From contig NZ_CP019630.1 of the NCBI RefSeq assembly GCF_001999245.1, positions 4,369,001 through 4,433,000 of the forward strand: a stretch of DNA of 64,000 nucleotides, in the 5' to 3' direction. Of the stretch, positions 1 to 8,764 are shown piece by piece (within the stretch, counting starts at the first letter, position 1; each line of letters begins with the position of its first letter). The position numbers and the translations under genes are program-made. The notes beneath the pieces were generated by a model. The model was not told the origin of the DNA, searched no databases, and saw only the letters and a list, made by a program, of their open reading frames with translations. The stretch comes from Roseibium algicola (GTDB taxonomy: Bacteria; Pseudomonadota; Alphaproteobacteria; Rhizobiales; Stappiaceae).

Positions 1-194
1 ACCAGGAACTGGCCGCACGAGATGGGGCTGGCGAGAAGATCGAAGTGATCAACTGGGCCCAGGAAGATCGCGACCAACTGCGCGAGATCGCCCGGAAGGA
101 ATGGGAGAACTACGCCCAGAAGTCGGACCTTGCCAAGGAAGCGCTTGACGCGAACCTCTCCTACATGACCGAAATCGGTCTCTTCAAAAACTAG
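1..194 (+). CDS. TRAP transporter substrate-binding protein DctP, C-terminal end only
   Basis: The window opens inside a gene; the last 63 codons are readable in frame 3 and stop with TAG at 192-194. The tail, with a charged amphipathic helix (AREEWENYAQK-like stretch read as ARKEWENYAQK) and the ending YMTEIGLFKN, fits the C-terminal helix of periplasmic TRAP binding proteins. The assignment rests mainly on context: DctQ and DctM permease genes follow on the same strand after about 150 bases. The protein would capture an organic acid in the periplasm and deliver it to the permease. Substrate cannot be read from this fragment; the downstream sugar-acid dehydratase suggests an aldonate or related hydroxy acid. 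Confidence 0.6.
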   Translation, partial: QELAARDGAGEKIEVINWAQEDRDQLREIARKEWENYAQKSDLAKEALDANLSYMTEIGLFKN

Positions 195-348
195 GACCCG
201 GCCAGTGACGCGTGCCCTTGCTTTCCACCTGGCAAAGTGAGGGCACGCAGCTTTCTTGCCAAAGCTCCTGTGCGCGCACAGTCTCGATGACCTGGCCTTG
301 TGCCCGGCCGGATTCACCTGTCCGCTTCAGGTCTGCATTCAGGGAGAG

Positions 349-873
349 ATGATGAAACGCCTATTCGCGCGTTATGCCGATGTCATGGACAGTGTCAGTG
401 TGTTCATCGGTCATGGTTGTTCCGTGCTGTTTTTCGCCTGTATCGCGGTTTCCGCGCTCGAGGTGGTGATGCGGTACGGGTTCGACAGCCCGACTGTCTG
501 GTCGACCGAACTTGCCATGACGCTCTGTGCTTCGGCCTGGGTGCTTGCCGTTGGTTATGTCACCCAGCGGCATCGCCATATTTCCATCACCATGATCGAA
601 ACGCTGGTCAGTCCACGGGTCTGGCGCGTAATGCGCCTGTTGCAGATGGTGATTGCGGCTGGCGCGGTACTTGTCCTGACCATGGCCCTGTGGGATCCGA
701 TGCTGAAAGTTCTGAAGCGCACCGAGCACTCGGGAACCGCGCTGAACTCGATCCAGCCGACCTATCTCAAGATCCTGCTTGTTGCTGGTTGCGTTCTCTA
801 CATCCTCCAGCTTGCCGCCAACATCATTCGCTGGTGCCAGCGCACCGAAGGGGAGATCGCCGGTGGGCATTGA
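349..873 (+). CDS. TRAP transporter small permease subunit (DctQ)
   Basis: 174 residues, the usual size for DctQ. Four hydrophobic segments are visible (about residues 20-42, 55-75, 95-115 and 142-162), with the family-typical pattern of an early Arg in ALEVVMRYGF and a Trp-Ser-Thr-Glu (WSTE) before the second segment. It is the inner-membrane partner of the large permease DctM, which starts inside its last codons. Two consecutive ATG codons exist at 349 and 352; the purine-rich AGGGAGAG just upstream gives better spacing to the second. An upstream in-frame start at 256 is rejected because it would add a hydrophilic leader not seen in the family. Confidence 0.88.
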   Translation: MMKRLFARYADVMDSVSVFIGHGCSVLFFACIAVSALEVVMRYGFDSPTVWSTELAMTLCASAWVLAVGYVTQRHRHISITMIETLVSPRVWRVMRLLQMVIAAGAVLVLTMALWDPMLKVLKRTEHSGTALNSIQPTYLKILLVAGCVLYILQLAANIIRWCQRTEGEIAGGH

Positions 874-2179
874 ACTCATTACCCTTCTGATCGTCGTCGC
901 TCTGCTGGCGCTGATGGCGCTGGGCGTTCCGCTTGGCATCACCACACTGACGGTGTCTCTGGCAACGGCGATCCTCTATTTCGGCGAACGTGCCGGTTTC
1001 TTCATCGTTGCTGCCAATGTCGGCGAGGTCCTGCACAAGTACGAGCTGATCGCCGTTCCCTTCTTTGTCTTCATGGCGAACGTCCTCGAGCGATCGGGGA
1101 TCGCACAGTCACTGTTCGACAGCATGGCGATCCTGGGCGGGCGCTTCCGCGGTTCGGTCGCAGTACAGACTTGTGTCGTCGCGGTGGTGCTGGCGGCAAT
1201 GTCCGGCATCATGGGCGGCGAGATCGTCATGCTCGGCCTGATCGCGCTGCCGCAGATGCTGCGGCTCGGGTATGACCGCAAGCTGTCCATCGGCATCATC
1301 TGCGCTGCCGGTGCCTTGGCAACGCTGATCCCGCCCTCGGTCGTTCTGATCGTCTACGGTCTTGCGGCCCAGGTTTCGATCACCAAGCTCTTCGCCGCCT
1401 CCGCCGTGCCGGGGCTGATCCTCGCCAGCCTGTTCATCATCTACATCCTGATCCGGGTGCGCTTCAATCCGGCGCTGGCACCGATCTATGACATTCCCGA
1501 AACCGGTTTGCCGCTGTTCCAGCGCGTCAAGTACCTGAAAGGGGTTGTTCTGCCAGGGCTTCTGATCGGTGCCGTGCTCGGGGTCATTTATTCCGGCATT
1601 GCCACCGTCACGGAGGCCGCGGCTGTCGGAGCCGTGGGTGCTCTCGTGGTTGCTGCCGTCCGCAATGAGCTTTCGTGGAAGATGGCACGTGACGCCATGC
1701 GCCAGACGGTGCTGACGGTTGGGTCCATCATCTGGCTGGTGCTGGGGGCCGTCTCGCTGATCGGCATCTACAACCGGATCGGCGGCGGCGAATTCCTGCG
1801 CGGCCTGCTGACATCCCTTGATATCGCACCGATCCTGGTCATCGTCGTCATGATGCTGATCGTCATGGTACTCGGCACGTTCCTGGAATGGATCGCGATC
1901 ATCTTCATCACCGTACCGATCTTTGCACCGGTGGTGGTGGATCTCGGCTTTGATCCGGTCTGGTTCGGGGTGCTCTTTGCCATGAACATCCAGATCTACT
2001 ACCTGTCGCCACCTTTCGGGCCAGCCTGTTTCTTCCTGAAATCCGTGGCGCCAAAAGATATCCAGCTGCAGGAAATCTTCGCCGCTGTGCTGCCGTTCAT
2101 CGCCCTGCAGGCTGTCGGCCTGTTCCTGGTGCTGTTCTTCCCCGATCTGGCCCTGTGGCTGCCGAACCTGCTGGATTGA
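863..2179 (+). CDS. TRAP transporter large permease (DctM)
   Basis: Encodes about 438 residues from a GTG start at 863, preceded by GGGGAG at 850-855 and overlapping dctQ by 11 bases, which implies translational coupling. The protein is almost wholly hydrophobic, with about 12 membrane segments and DctM-family stretches such as GVPLGITTL near the N-terminus, SGSA-like SGIMGGE near residue 115, LIPPSVVLIVYG near 155, and LSPPFGPACFF near 385. It forms the ion-coupled channel of a TRAP importer with DctQ and the binding protein. The longer open frame beginning at 779 is not used because it would run through dctQ and lacks a signal for initiation. Confidence 0.9.
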   Translation: MGIELITLLIVVALLALMALGVPLGITTLTVSLATAILYFGERAGFFIVAANVGEVLHKYELIAVPFFVFMANVLERSGIAQSLFDSMAILGGRFRGSVAVQTCVVAVVLAAMSGIMGGEIVMLGLIALPQMLRLGYDRKLSIGIICAAGALATLIPPSVVLIVYGLAAQVSITKLFAASAVPGLILASLFIIYILIRVRFNPALAPIYDIPETGLPLFQRVKYLKGVVLPGLLIGAVLGVIYSGIATVTEAAAVGAVGALVVAAVRNELSWKMARDAMRQTVLTVGSIIWLVLGAVSLIGIYNRIGGGEFLRGLLTSLDIAPILVIVVMMLIVMVLGTFLEWIAIIFITVPIFAPVVVDLGFDPVWFGVLFAMNIQIYYLSPPFGPACFFLKSVAPKDIQLQEIFAAVLPFIALQAVGLFLVLFFPDLALWLPNLLD

Positions 2180-2189
2180 GGAGGTTGAG

Positions 2190-2354
2190 ATGAAAATCAC
2201 CGACAAGGATCTCACCCGCCAGGATGAGGATATCGCACCGGGAGAATTCGCGGACGAAGAACGCCGCGACGACCGCTTCGGCAACTGGCCGGAGGTTGCA
2301 GGCCTCGTCTTCACCCTCTTCGTCATCTGGCTGACCTTTGCCTTCACCGGATAA
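2190..2354 (+). CDS. 54-residue single-pass membrane protein, function unknown
   Basis: Small gene beginning ATG at 2190, preceded by GAGGAGG at 2177-2183 (good spacing), 10 bases after dctM stops and 4 bases before the dehydratase ATG. The protein has a charged N-terminal half rich in Asp/Glu/Arg (MKITDKDLTRQDEDIAPGEF) and one hydrophobic helix at about residues 34-52 (PEVAGLVFTLFVIWLTFAF). Its tight placement between the permease and the catabolic enzyme argues that it is translated. Possible roles are an accessory to the TRAP permease or a membrane anchor; nothing in the sequence decides this. I do not recognise a named family. Confidence 0.65.
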   Translation: MKITDKDLTRQDEDIAPGEFADEERRDDRFGNWPEVAGLVFTLFVIWLTFAFTG

Positions 2355-2358
2355 AATC

Positions 2359-4092
2359 ATGACGCACAAAGCCCCAAAAGACTTACGATCCGCGCGCTGG
2401 TTCGCTCCTGACGATCTGCGCAGCTTCGGTCATCGCTCGCGGATGATGCAGCTCGGCTACTCGGAAGAGGACTTCCGTGACAAGCCGGTCATTGGCGTGC
2501 TCAACACCTGGTCGGAGCTGAACACCTGTCATTCCCACTTCAAGGAGCGGGTGCAGGACGTGAAGCGCGGCGTCTTCCAGGCGGGAGGCTTTCCCGTCGA
2601 AATGCCGTCGCTCTCGGTCGACGAAAGCTTCACCAAGCCGACCTCGATGCTCTACCGCAACATGCTGGCCATGGAGACGGAGGAGATGATCCGTTCTCAC
2701 CCGCTGGACGGCGTGGTGCTGATGGGAGGCTGTGACAAGACCACACCAGGTCTTGTCATGGGGGCGATCTCGGCGGGTGTTCCGATGGTCTATCTGCCGG
2801 CAGGCCCGATGTTGCGCGGCAACTACGCCGGCAAGATCCTGGGGTCGGGGTCCGATGCCTGGAAATACTGGGACGAGCGCCGGGCCGGCAACATTTCCGA
2901 CGATGAATGGCTCGGGATCCAGGGTGGTATCGCCCGCTCGGCCGGCACCTGCATGACCATGGGGACGGCTTCGACCATGACGGCCATTGCCGACGCAATG
3001 GGGCTGACCCTTCCGGGAGCATCTTCCATTCCGGCGGTTGATGCGGGCCATCAACGCATGGGAGCCGATTGTGGCCGTCGCATCGTTGAGATGGTCTGGG
3101 AAGACCTGACACCGGATTGGATCATCACGGATGCCGCCTGCCGGAACGCCGCTGTCGTTGCGATGGCCACCGGCTGTTCCACCAATGCGGTCGTCCACCT
3201 TATCGCGATGGCGCGCCGGGCCGGTGTGGAGCTGTCGCTCGACGATCTGGACGCCCTTGGCCGGGTGACACCGCTGATCGCCAATGTGCGACCTTCCGGC
3301 AGGGACTACCTGATGGAGGATTTCTTCTATGCGGGCGGCCTGCGCGCGCTGATGAAACAGATCGAGGACCGGCTGGATCTTTCCGCGCTGACCATCACCG
3401 GCAAGACGCTCGGTGAAAACCTGGAAGGCGCGGTCGTCTATAACGACGATGTCATCCGACCTCTCTCCAACCCGGTGTACGAGGAAGGTTCGCTCGCCGT
3501 TCTGCGCGGGAACCTCTGCCCTGACGGGGCCGTGATCAAACCGGCGGCCTGCGATCCGAAGTTCCATTTCCACGAAGGACCGGCCCTGGTCTTCGACAGC
3601 TACCCGGAAATGAAGGCGGCCATCGATGACGAGACCCTGGAGGTCACGCCGGACCACGTCCTGGTGCTCCGCAATGCCGGGCCTCAGGGCGGGCCGGGTT
3701 TTCCCGAATGGGGCATGCTGCCGATCCCCAAGGCGCTGATCAAGCAGGGCCATCGCGACATGCTGCGGATCTCCGATGCGCGCATGTCCGGCACCTCCTA
3801 TGGTGCCTGCGTGCTGCATGTCGCGCCGGAAAGCTATGTCGGCGGACCGCTGGCGCTGCTGAAGACCGGTGACATCGTCCGGCTGGATCTCGCCAACCGC
3901 CGCCTCGACATGCTGGTGGGGGAGGTGGAACTGGAGGCCCGCAGGGCCGCCTGGCAGGCCCCCGTGCCACGGTTTGAGCGCGGCTACGGTTATCTCTTCC
4001 AGCGACACGTCACCCAGGCCGACAAGGGCTGCGACTTCGACTTCCTGCAATCCGACTTCGGCCGCACCGCCGGCGAACCCGATATCTACTGA
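2359..4092 (+). CDS. IlvD/Edd-family sugar-acid dehydratase
   Basis: 577 residues from ATG 2359. It belongs to the IlvD/Edd family of Fe-S dehydratases that convert aldonates or dihydroxy acids to 2-keto-3-deoxy acids. Three Cys expected to hold the cluster are present: Cys57 (ELNTCHSH), Cys125 (MGGCDKTTPG) and Cys198 (SAGTCMTMG). Their spacing equals that recalled for L-arabinonate dehydratase of Rhizobium (59/127/200), which favours a [2Fe-2S] pentonate-type enzyme over housekeeping IlvD. The conserved C-terminal DARMSGTSYG motif supports the family. Association with a TRAP importer and an RraA-like aldolase points to catabolism of an imported sugar acid. The exact substrate is not determinable; L-arabonate, D-xylonate and L-lyxonate-like acids are all possible. 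Confidence 0.88.
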   Translation: MTHKAPKDLRSARWFAPDDLRSFGHRSRMMQLGYSEEDFRDKPVIGVLNTWSELNTCHSHFKERVQDVKRGVFQAGGFPVEMPSLSVDESFTKPTSMLYRNMLAMETEEMIRSHPLDGVVLMGGCDKTTPGLVMGAISAGVPMVYLPAGPMLRGNYAGKILGSGSDAWKYWDERRAGNISDDEWLGIQGGIARSAGTCMTMGTASTMTAIADAMGLTLPGASSIPAVDAGHQRMGADCGRRIVEMVWEDLTPDWIITDAACRNAAVVAMATGCSTNAVVHLIAMARRAGVELSLDDLDALGRVTPLIANVRPSGRDYLMEDFFYAGGLRALMKQIEDRLDLSALTITGKTLGENLEGAVVYNDDVIRPLSNPVYEEGSLAVLRGNLCPDGAVIKPAACDPKFHFHEGPALVFDSYPEMKAAIDDETLEVTPDHVLVLRNAGPQGGPGFPEWGMLPIPKALIKQGHRDMLRISDARMSGTSYGACVLHVAPESYVGGPLALLKTGDIVRLDLANRRLDMLVGEVELEARRAAWQAPVPRFERGYGYLFQRHVTQADKGCDFDFLQSDFGRTAGEPDIY

Positions 4093-4099
4093 GGACATC

Positions 4100-4825
4100 A
4101 TGAGCGACTACACACTTTCCGACGACACCCGCGCGAAACTGAAAAAGGTCTCGACGGCTTCCGTCGCGACGGCGCTCTACAAGCGCGGCCTGCGCAACCA
4201 GTTCATTCAGGGTGTGGTGCCGGTAGCTCCGAAAGACGAAAAAATGGTCGGTCAGGCTTTCACGCTGCGCTATATTCCGGCTCGGGAAGACCGCAATCCG
4301 ATCACGGTTTTTCGCAATCCGGACCATCCGCAGCGGGTTGCGATGGAAACCTGCCCGCCGGGCCACGTTCTGGTGATGGATGCGCGCAAGGATGCGCGCG
4401 CGGCAACGGCCGGTTCCATCCTGATCACCCGGCTGGCGCTACGCGGCGCTGCCGGTGTTGTCTCCGACGGTGGTTTCCGGGACGCGGAAGGTATCGGCGC
4501 ACTCGACATGCCTGCCTATTACGCCAAGCCGTCAGCTCCGACCAACCTGACCCTGCATGAGGCGCTGGACATCAACGTCCCGATATCCTGCGGCGATGCT
4601 CCGGTCTTCCCCGGTGACGTTCTGGTCGGCGACAAGGATGGCGTCATGGTGATCCCTGCACATCTGGCCGACGAGCTTGCGGACGAATGCACCGGCATGG
4701 AGAGCTTTGAGGATTTCGTGCTGGAAGAAGTAAAGGCCGGAACGCCGATCATCGGTCTCTATCCGCCGACGAAGGAAGAGAACGTGCAGAAATACGAAGC
4801 CTGGCGACAGAAAACCGGGCGGTAG
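4100..4825 (+). CDS. RraA-like / HMG-aldolase-family protein
   Basis: 241 residues from ATG 4100, eight bases after the dehydratase stop, with GAGGA upstream. The RraA/4-hydroxy-4-methyl-2-oxoglutarate aldolase fold is indicated by GAAGVVSDGGFRD (about residues 113-125; the Gly-Gly-x-Arg-Asp segment binds metal and substrate) and by GDVLVGDKDGVMVIP near residue 175. In this family some members cleave 2-keto acids to pyruvate plus an aldehyde or keto acid, while others only regulate RNase E. Position directly after a dehydratase that would make a 2-keto-3-deoxy acid makes an aldolase or related catabolic role the better inference. It is not a close match to the galC/ligK protein at 42591. Confidence 0.8.
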   Translation: MSDYTLSDDTRAKLKKVSTASVATALYKRGLRNQFIQGVVPVAPKDEKMVGQAFTLRYIPAREDRNPITVFRNPDHPQRVAMETCPPGHVLVMDARKDARAATAGSILITRLALRGAAGVVSDGGFRDAEGIGALDMPAYYAKPSAPTNLTLHEALDINVPISCGDAPVFPGDVLVGDKDGVMVIPAHLADELADECTGMESFEDFVLEEVKAGTPIIGLYPPTKEENVQKYEAWRQKTGR

Positions 4826-4855
4826 GGGGGGGCGTATGCTCTAACCAACCCAAAA

Positions 4856-4961
4856 CCTCATCCTGAGGAGCCGCAATGCGGCGTCTCGAAGGATGGGCGG
4901 CACATTCCGAGCGAGCAGCCCATCCTTCGAGACAGCGCTGAAGCGCTTCCTCAGGATGAGG
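4856..4961. repeat. 106-bp intergenic inverted repeat
   Basis: A long nested palindrome lies between the convergent RraA-like gene and quiC. Outer arms are CCTCATCCTGAGGA at 4856-4869 and TCCTCAGGATGAGG at 4948-4961; inner arms are TCTCGAAGGATGGGC at 4884-4898 and GCCCATCCTTCGAGA at 4918-4932. Sequences of this kind (CCTCATCCTGAGGAG...CGTCTCGAAGGATG) are known as abundant intergenic repeats in alphaproteobacteria. It could fold as a very stable hairpin in both transcripts and so act as a bidirectional transcription end or mRNA stabiliser. Confidence 0.85.
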
Positions 4962-5031
4962 TTGCGTGTGTGGGGCTGCGGAGTTCGATTGAACATAACC
5001 CCAATTAGCCTCGCGTTCTTTGCGGGCCAGC

Positions 5032-6924
5032 CTACCTTGCCGGCATGCCCTTCGCGCGGAAATGGCGTTTCTGGGCGGCGATGCGGAACTGGGCGTTGGC
5101 GGCGCCATAGCCCTTGTAGCCGCCGCGGCGTTCGACGATCTCGAAGAAGAAGCCTTCGCCGTAGGTCGGGCTGTACAGCTGGAAATATTCGCCGTTCTCG
5201 TCCCGGTCATAGAGAATGCCCGAGTTTTTCAGGTCGTTGAGGAAGTCTTCTTCCAGCCCGAAACGGGCATCCAGATCGTCGTAGTAGTTCGGCGATATCA
5301 CCAGCGGGGTGAAACCGTTGGCTTGCAGTGCCTTCACCGTCTTGAAGATGTCGGCGGTTTCGAAGGCAATATGCTGCACACCCGATCCGAAACCTTCCGA
5401 GATGAAATGCCCGGCTAGGGTCCTTCGGTTCTCCGCCCCGTTCAGCGTGATCCGCAGGCTGCCGTCATCGTTTTCGATGGCCTGGCTGCGGACGAGGCCC
5501 GCCGGGTCGATGACATCCACCATGGCAGTCTTCTCCGTGTCGAAGATCGACCGGTAAAACAGAAGCCAGGTGAGCATCTCGTCATAGTTCATCGTCTCGG
5601 CCAGGTGGTCGATGCGGAGCAGGCCGGCATCACCTGTCGCCCCACCCTGGCCAACCGGTTCGAACTCGATTTCCCACACCCGTGACAGATCCTTGCTGTC
5701 GTCGACGAAATGAATGACGCTGCCGCCGAGGGCGCGGATCGCTGGGATCTTCAATTCGCCCGGCCCGACCGGCTGTTCGAAGGTTTTGGCCCCCAGGGTC
5801 TCGGCACGGGCAACAGTTGCCGAAGCGTCTGCAACCTTAAGGCCGATGTCACAGACATTGGTGCCATGCGAGATGTAGGACGCATGGGCGAAGCCGCGCG
5901 GGTCGGTGTTGATGACGATGTTGATGCCGCCTTGCCGCCAGAGTTCGACCTCCTTGGAGACGTGCTTGCCGGCCTTGTGGAAGCCGAGCGTCGTCAGCAT
6001 GGCCGACAAGTCGGTTGCTTCCTTGCGGTCGGCGGCAAATTCAACGAACTCGATACCTGCAACCGGTACCCTGTCGGGCATTTCGGGAACGGGGATCCGG
6101 ATGCCGGGTTCGGTTCGCCGTACCTGGTCCATTAGGTAGAGCAGGGAGCGGTAGCCATCGACCGCAATGGATTTCGGCGAACCGCCACGGAACTGGTCGT
6201 TGAAAATCTCCAGCGACAGCACGCCGTCATAACCTGTTGCCGCAACGGCCCGCATGAAACCGGTCACGTCCAGATCACCTTCGCCTGGCATGTTGCGGAA
6301 ATGGCGGCTCCAGTAGAGCAGGTCCATGTTGAAGTTCGGCGCGTCGGCCAGCTGTACAAAGAAGATCTTGTCGCCGGGAATGGCCCGGATCGAATCTGGG
6401 TCTATCTTGCGCGACAGGGTGTGGAAGGAATCCAGGATCAGGCCCACGTTGGGGTGGTCTGCCCTGCGCACGATTTCCCAGGCATCGCGGTGATCGTTGA
6501 CGAAACGGCCCCAGGCGAGGGCCTCATAGCCGATGCGGATACCGCTCTTGGCGGCAAGGTCACCCAGCTCTGCAAGATCATTGGCGGCACGATCTATGCC
6601 ACCAAGCGCGATGGGAGATACGTTGGAGCAGATCAGAACAAGATCCGCGCCCATTTCCTGCATGAGGTCGAATTTGCGTTCTGCGCGGGCGAAGGTCCGG
6701 CTGCGCTGTGGCTCGGGCATGCCTTCAAAGTCGCGGAAGGGCTGAAACAGCGAGATCTCCAGGCCATGGTCGCGGACCATCTGGCCGACATCCTTCGGAC
6801 TGCGGTCAAACGCCAGGAAGTCGTTTTCGAAGATCTCGACGCCATCGAAGCCTGCAGCCGCGATTGCGCTGAGCTTTTCGGCTAGGTCACCTGCGATGGA
6901 GACTGTGGCGATGGCGGTTTTCAT
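5032..6924 (-). CDS. quiC: Two-domain 3-dehydroshikimate dehydratase (QuiC-type)
   Basis: 630 residues, matching the length of bacterial QuiC. The N-terminal TIM-barrel domain (about 1-285, xylose-isomerase-like) converts 3-dehydroshikimate to protocatechuate. Its metal ligands are recognisable as Glu134 (GYEALAW), Asp165 (LILDSFH), Gln191 (FVQLAD) and Glu239 (LSLEIFND), at the positions recalled for Pseudomonas putida QuiC. The C-terminal half (about 300-630) is a 4-hydroxyphenylpyruvate-dioxygenase-like VOC domain with candidate ligands in LLRIDHLAE, GVQHIAFET and FFFEIVERR; its role is not settled in the family. The ATG at 6924 was chosen because upstream in-frame sequence lies in the oppositely coded part of dctM. 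The TRAP genes and the quinate/shikimate dehydrogenase upstream share its direction. Confidence 0.93.
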   Translation of the reverse strand: MKTAIATVSIAGDLAEKLSAIAAAGFDGVEIFENDFLAFDRSPKDVGQMVRDHGLEISLFQPFRDFEGMPEPQRSRTFARAERKFDLMQEMGADLVLICSNVSPIALGGIDRAANDLAELGDLAAKSGIRIGYEALAWGRFVNDHRDAWEIVRRADHPNVGLILDSFHTLSRKIDPDSIRAIPGDKIFFVQLADAPNFNMDLLYWSRHFRNMPGEGDLDVTGFMRAVAATGYDGVLSLEIFNDQFRGGSPKSIAVDGYRSLLYLMDQVRRTEPGIRIPVPEMPDRVPVAGIEFVEFAADRKEATDLSAMLTTLGFHKAGKHVSKEVELWRQGGINIVINTDPRGFAHASYISHGTNVCDIGLKVADASATVARAETLGAKTFEQPVGPGELKIPAIRALGGSVIHFVDDSKDLSRVWEIEFEPVGQGGATGDAGLLRIDHLAETMNYDEMLTWLLFYRSIFDTEKTAMVDVIDPAGLVRSQAIENDDGSLRITLNGAENRRTLAGHFISEGFGSGVQHIAFETADIFKTVKALQANGFTPLVISPNYYDDLDARFGLEEDFLNDLKNSGILYDRDENGEYFQLYSPTYGEGFFFEIVERRGGYKGYGAANAQFRIAAQKRHFRAKGMPAR

Positions 6925-6941
6925 GGGGACCTTCCGTGGGT

Positions 6942-8216
6942 TCAATAGCCCATTATGCGGGGCAGCCAGATGACCGTTTCCGGTACAAATGTGAGGAGGA
7001 GCAGCACCAGAACTTCTACGAAGAAGAACGGCAGGATGGCCATGGTCAGCCGGGCCATGCCGACCTGGGCGATGCCTTCTGCGACGAACAGACAAAGGCC
7101 GAGTGGCGGGGTGATCAGGCCGATCATCAGGTTGAAGATGACAAGGATGCCGAAGTGGACCGGGTCCACGCCCATGCCGACTGCAATCGGATGCAGAATG
7201 GGCACCAGCACCAGCATGGCGGCGATGCCTTCCAGAAACAGTCCGACGAATAGGAACAGGAGAATGGTGGCAATCAGGAACGTGGTCTTGCTGTCCACAT
7301 TCAACAGCACCCAGTCGGTCAGCATGTTCGGAACGCGGTTGTAGGTCAGCAGCCAGTTGGCGGCGGAGACCGCGGCAATGATGATCAGGATGACGGCGCT
7401 GTCGCGCATGGCTTCGGAGAAAAGTCGTGGCAGGGAAGCCAGCTTGATGTTTCGGTAGACGAAGATGCCGAGGAAAAGCGCATAGGCGACAGCGAAACTT
7501 GCCGCCTCTGTCGGTGTGACGACGCCGAGCAGGATGGAGCCGACCACGAACACCGGCATCAGCAACGGCAGTATCCCGCCGAGAATGGCCTTGCTGGCCG
7601 GTTCCGCGGTCAGCCCTACTGCCTGATCGCCATGATCGACCTTCACGGTCAGCATTACGAAGACGGAGAGGAAAATCGCCAGCAGAATGCCGGGAATGAT
7701 GCCGGCAAGGAACAGAGCCGGCACCGAAACGCCGGAGACGATCAGCGCGTAGATGATCACCGGAATGGAGGGCGGAATGATGGGCCCGATCACGGAGGAG
7801 GCCGCCGTCAATGCAGCAGCGAAGGGGCGGGAGTAGCCGTGTTTTTCCATCTCCGGAATGAAAACTCGGCCGATGGCGGATGTGTCGGCAACTGCGGAAC
7901 CGGAAAGACCTGCAAAGATCACCGATGCCCAGATGTTGACGAGCGCCAGACCGGCGCGCAGCCGGCCGACCAGAACATTGGCGAAGGCAATGATGCGGCC
8001 GGTGATGCCGCTTTCGTTCATGACCTCGCCTGCCAGCACGAACAGCGGAATGGCAAGCAGGGGGAAGGAGTTCATTCCCTTGAACATTTCCGTTGCGACC
8101 ACGCGCAGGGAATAGGGCGCTTCGCCAAAACCCATGAACACCAGCAAGGCTGCAATGATGGCAAGAGCGATTGGAACGCCGGTGGCGAGACCGATGAGAA
8201 GGATTGCGTAGATCAT
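6942..8216 (-). CDS. TRAP transporter large permease (DctM) of the quinate/shikimate cluster
   Basis: 424 residues, about 12 membrane helices, with DctM signatures such as GVPIALAI near residue 14, AGEVMNESG at about 63, SGSAVADTSAIG near 108, and IIPPSIPVIIYA near 147. It begins with ATG overlapping the dctQ stop by 4 bases (ATGA arrangement) and ends 17 bases before quiC starts, so the permease and dehydratase are probably cotranscribed. It would move quinate, shikimate or 3-dehydroshikimate into the cytoplasm, as inferred from its neighbours. Confidence 0.92.
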   Translation of the reverse strand: MIYAILLIGLATGVPIALAIIAALLVFMGFGEAPYSLRVVATEMFKGMNSFPLLAIPLFVLAGEVMNESGITGRIIAFANVLVGRLRAGLALVNIWASVIFAGLSGSAVADTSAIGRVFIPEMEKHGYSRPFAAALTAASSVIGPIIPPSIPVIIYALIVSGVSVPALFLAGIIPGILLAIFLSVFVMLTVKVDHGDQAVGLTAEPASKAILGGILPLLMPVFVVGSILLGVVTPTEAASFAVAYALFLGIFVYRNIKLASLPRLFSEAMRDSAVILIIIAAVSAANWLLTYNRVPNMLTDWVLLNVDSKTTFLIATILLFLFVGLFLEGIAAMLVLVPILHPIAVGMGVDPVHFGILVIFNLMIGLITPPLGLCLFVAEGIAQVGMARLTMAILPFFFVEVLVLLLLTFVPETVIWLPRIMGY

Positions 8217-8746
8217 GCCTGCACCGCCTTGATGGCCGAGATGCGTTCAAAGAACTTGAGAGCGGCGGCCACGGCCAGCAATGCTCCGCCGATGGCGATC
8301 GCATACTGCCAGGTGCCGACCTTGGCGACCCAGACCAGCGAGTCGATGCCTGTGGTTTCCGCAAGCCAGTTGCCGGCTGATTTCAGGCCCGAAGCGTCAA
8401 GGTTGCCTCGGCGAACGGCGAAGGCATGCCCGGAGAAGGCGAGGGCAACACCGGTTGCGAAACTGACCAGGTCGACGGCCGCGAAGAGTTTTTCACGAAC
8501 GGAGACGGAGAGAAAATCGGTCAGCACCGTGAAGCGGATGTGCCTGTCCTGCAGATAGGCAAGCGCGAGACCGAACATGACACCGTAGATGGTCAGATAG
8601 ATCGGCAGTTCCTCGCCCCAGGATACCGACTGACCGACCGTGTAGCGGCGGAGCGAATTGACGAAGATGATGGCGAAGACGAGGGCCATCGACAGGCCGG
8701 CTCCGAGCGCAAAGAGGCGCCGGGCAAATTCATTGACCGTTTTCAT
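8213..8746 (-). CDS. TRAP transporter small permease (DctQ) of the quinate/shikimate cluster
   Basis: 177 residues with four hydrophobic helices (about 14-34, 50-70, 92-112 and 136-160) and the family motif SWGEELPIYL near residue 40, where Trp-Gly-Glu-Glu precedes helix 2. It is followed directly by dctM with a 4-base overlap. The gene is separated from dctP by 121 bases that hold two hairpins, so it is likely expressed at a lower level than the binding protein. Confidence 0.9.
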   Translation of the reverse strand: MKTVNEFARRLFALGAGLSMALVFAIIFVNSLRRYTVGQSVSWGEELPIYLTIYGVMFGLALAYLQDRHIRFTVLTDFLSVSVREKLFAAVDLVSFATGVALAFSGHAFAVRRGNLDASGLKSAGNWLAETTGIDSLVWVAKVGTWQYAIAIGGALLAVAAALKFFERISAIKAVQA

Positions 8747-8764
8747 GTTCCAGGTCCTGCTTGT

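Noticed and set aside
2383..4101. A 572-codon minus-strand frame opposite the dehydratase
   Set aside because: Antisense shadow of the IlvD/Edd gene, with no motif or ribosome site.
4100..4825. The RraA-like protein as 4-carboxy-4-hydroxy-2-oxoadipate aldolase
   Set aside because: The LigK-type blocks (GDNWMLHV and GLDIYDMR) found in the 42591 gene are missing, and its context is a sugar-acid operon.
5032..8364. A continuous minus-strand frame of 1110 codons that would fuse quiC to upstream sequence
   Set aside because: The upstream 480 codons are Arg/His-rich and lie out of frame over dctM and dctQ, which have clear membrane-protein text. Only the part from ATG 6924 is real.
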